A stretch of DNA of 64,000 bases. Source: Pseudomonas synxantha BG33R. Its GTDB lineage: Bacteria; Pseudomonadota; Gammaproteobacteria; Pseudomonadales; Pseudomonadaceae. Shown one piece after another: positions 63,193 to 64,000 of this stretch (position 1 is the first letter of the stretch; the number at the start of each line of letters is the position of its first letter). The position numbers were made by a program, and so were the translations under genes. The stretch covers positions 3,165,674 to 3,229,673 of the forward strand of contig NZ_CM001514.1 of NCBI RefSeq assembly GCF_000263715.2. Direction: 5' to 3'. A model generated the notes under the pieces. That model did no database searches, was not told the origin of the DNA, and was given only the letters and a program-made list of their open reading frames with translations.

Positions 63193-64000
63193 TTAGTGAT
63201 CAGGGTCCGGCTTGATCGCTATATCAGGCACCGTTTTATAGTACGGTCCATAGTCCAGCAGTAATTCCTCGCCTTTCTTGATGTCCTTCAGCGCCACGTA
63301 GAACGTCAGGTTTTTTCCGACGGCGATGGAGATGACATTGTTCGACTTCCAGGCCGGCAAACTGCCCAATTGCGAAGTATTGATCTTGCTCAGGGTATTG
63401 CCCGTGTGCAGCGCACTCACCGAGCGACTTCCCGACCGGGTCCCGAACAAGTACGTCAGTACCGCCCGCGAACCTTGCTTGCGTTGCTCCTGAAACAGCG
63501 ATGCCTCAGAGGCATGATATTTGCCCGCGTACGGGCCAAGCACTTCAAACTTGGGAATATCGCGTCGCGCCCACACCGACGCACCTCGATCTGGCCCACC
63601 ATCGTCGAGTGCTGTGACTACCTCCAAGGTTTCATCAAACCGGGACTGGTGCTGACGTTCGGTTTCCAGCCACTCTTTGATCTCGGCCTTTATCTTGGCT
63701 TTGACCCTCTTGTGCGTTGCGTTATCAAGCCCGTCAAGCAGACCATTCCAGTTGGCAATGCGGATGTCGTCAAAAGAACCCTCGATTGCTTTGGTCAAGC
63801 TGAGTGTGGGGTCCGCCGGGTCCTGCAGGATAGGCAGTGTATTGTCGATCTGGTGACGAGGTAATGGCGGCGAAGCAATGGGCTCAACCTTGATCACGAC
63901 GGGCCGGTCTACAGGAGATGGGTCTGGGGTCTCTAAGCCTTGTGGCGCCTCGGGGCGCTGAGTCAGATCCGCAACCTTCGGTTGCGGTGAGTCCAAATGG
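63193..64000 (-). CDS. SET-domain protein, C-terminal part, 5' end outside window
   Basis: The frame is open to the right edge, with no convincing start (only a TTG near the edge), so this is the C-terminal ~268 residues of a longer protein. After a Pro-rich region and a charged helical stretch (NATHKRVKAKIKAEIKEWLETE), residues matching a SET domain follow: RGASVWARRDIPKFEVLGPYAG near its start, then NTLSKINTSQL, NNVISIAVGKNLTFYVALKDIKKGEELLLDYGPYY at the end. SET domains methylate lysines and are common in eukaryotes and in some secreted bacterial effectors. The rest of the gene must be seen to judge its role. Confidence 0.75.
   Translation of the reverse strand, partial: HLDSPQPKVADLTQRPEAPQGLETPDPSPVDRPVVIKVEPIASPPLPRHQIDNTLPILQDPADPTLSLTKAIEGSFDDIRIANWNGLLDGLDNATHKRVKAKIKAEIKEWLETERQHQSRFDETLEVVTALDDGGPDRGASVWARRDIPKFEVLGPYAGKYHASEASLFQEQRKQGSRAVLTYLFGTRSGSRSVSALHTGNTLSKINTSQLGSLPAWKSNNVISIAVGKNLTFYVALKDIKKGEELLLDYGPYYKTVPDIAIKPDPDH

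Overview
The window looks like chromosomal DNA of a Pseudomonas of the fluorescens group. The evidence is high coding GC, an apparently complete pseudomonine-type siderophore locus, REP-like elements built on a GTGGGAGGGGGCTTGCTCCC arm, and many housekeeping and regulator families of that genus. No tRNA, rRNA, CRISPR array, prophage or insertion sequence was recognised.

Region 1 (1-3.1 kb) holds the start of a Bcr/CflA-type MFS exporter (minus strand, running off the left edge), a methyl-accepting chemotaxis protein and a small secreted protein.

Region 2 (3.4-26.6 kb) is a complete siderophore locus. A minus-strand operon with overlapping genes carries a PvdS/FecI-like sigma factor, two ABC exporters, two FecCD permeases, an ATPase and a binding lipoprotein, followed by a TonB-dependent receptor. 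The biosynthetic genes are a carrier-condensation NRPS protein, a histamine N-hydroxylase, a Cy-Cy-A NRPS protein, isochorismate synthase, a salicylate ligase fused to an aryl carrier protein, histidine decarboxylase and isochorismate pyruvate-lyase. Together they should join salicylate, threonine and N-hydroxyhistamine into a pseudomonine-like chelator. Fur-box-like sites lie in the divergent promoter regions. The two NRPS proteins look like a split VibF-type synthetase with a dead carrier domain and a shortened condensation domain.

Region 3 (26.9-32.6 kb) carries two LysR regulators, an alpha/beta hydrolase, a secreted metallo-beta-lactamase-fold hydrolase and a Tat-exported GMC oxidoreductase.

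Region 4 (32.6-43.8 kb) is the most unusual part. It is a long minus-strand, largely overlapping gene series that starts with a 54-residue peptide ending in a single-Cys tail. A stem-loop follows, then two paralogous metallo-beta-lactamase-fold proteins (one with a broken metal site), a kinase-fold protein and an ABC transporter whose two ATPase halves are damaged in complementary ways. After these come an aldo/keto-reductase-like protein, a histidine-phosphatase-like protein without its catalytic histidines, a SAM methyltransferase, a periplasmic protein, a diheme cytochrome c and a flavocytochrome-c-type flavoprotein. It looks like a peptide-modification and export (RiPP-like) system of a class I do not recognise. 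The function is inferred; the gene content is seen.

Region 5 (44-64 kb) contains a thymidylate-kinase-like protein, a HypX-like formyltransferase/enoyl-CoA hydratase fusion and a LysR-cupin pair. An AT-rich two-gene island follows at 48.7-50.8 kb, then a sulfonate-type binding protein with a flavin monooxygenase and a two-component system. The rest comprises a lipoprotein pair, an oxaloacetate decarboxylase-like enzyme, a RidA protein, an RlhA-type U32 protein, a DMT transporter with a divergent Lrp regulator, an AruH-like aminotransferase, REP-like repeats and the C-terminal part of a SET-domain protein cut by the right edge.
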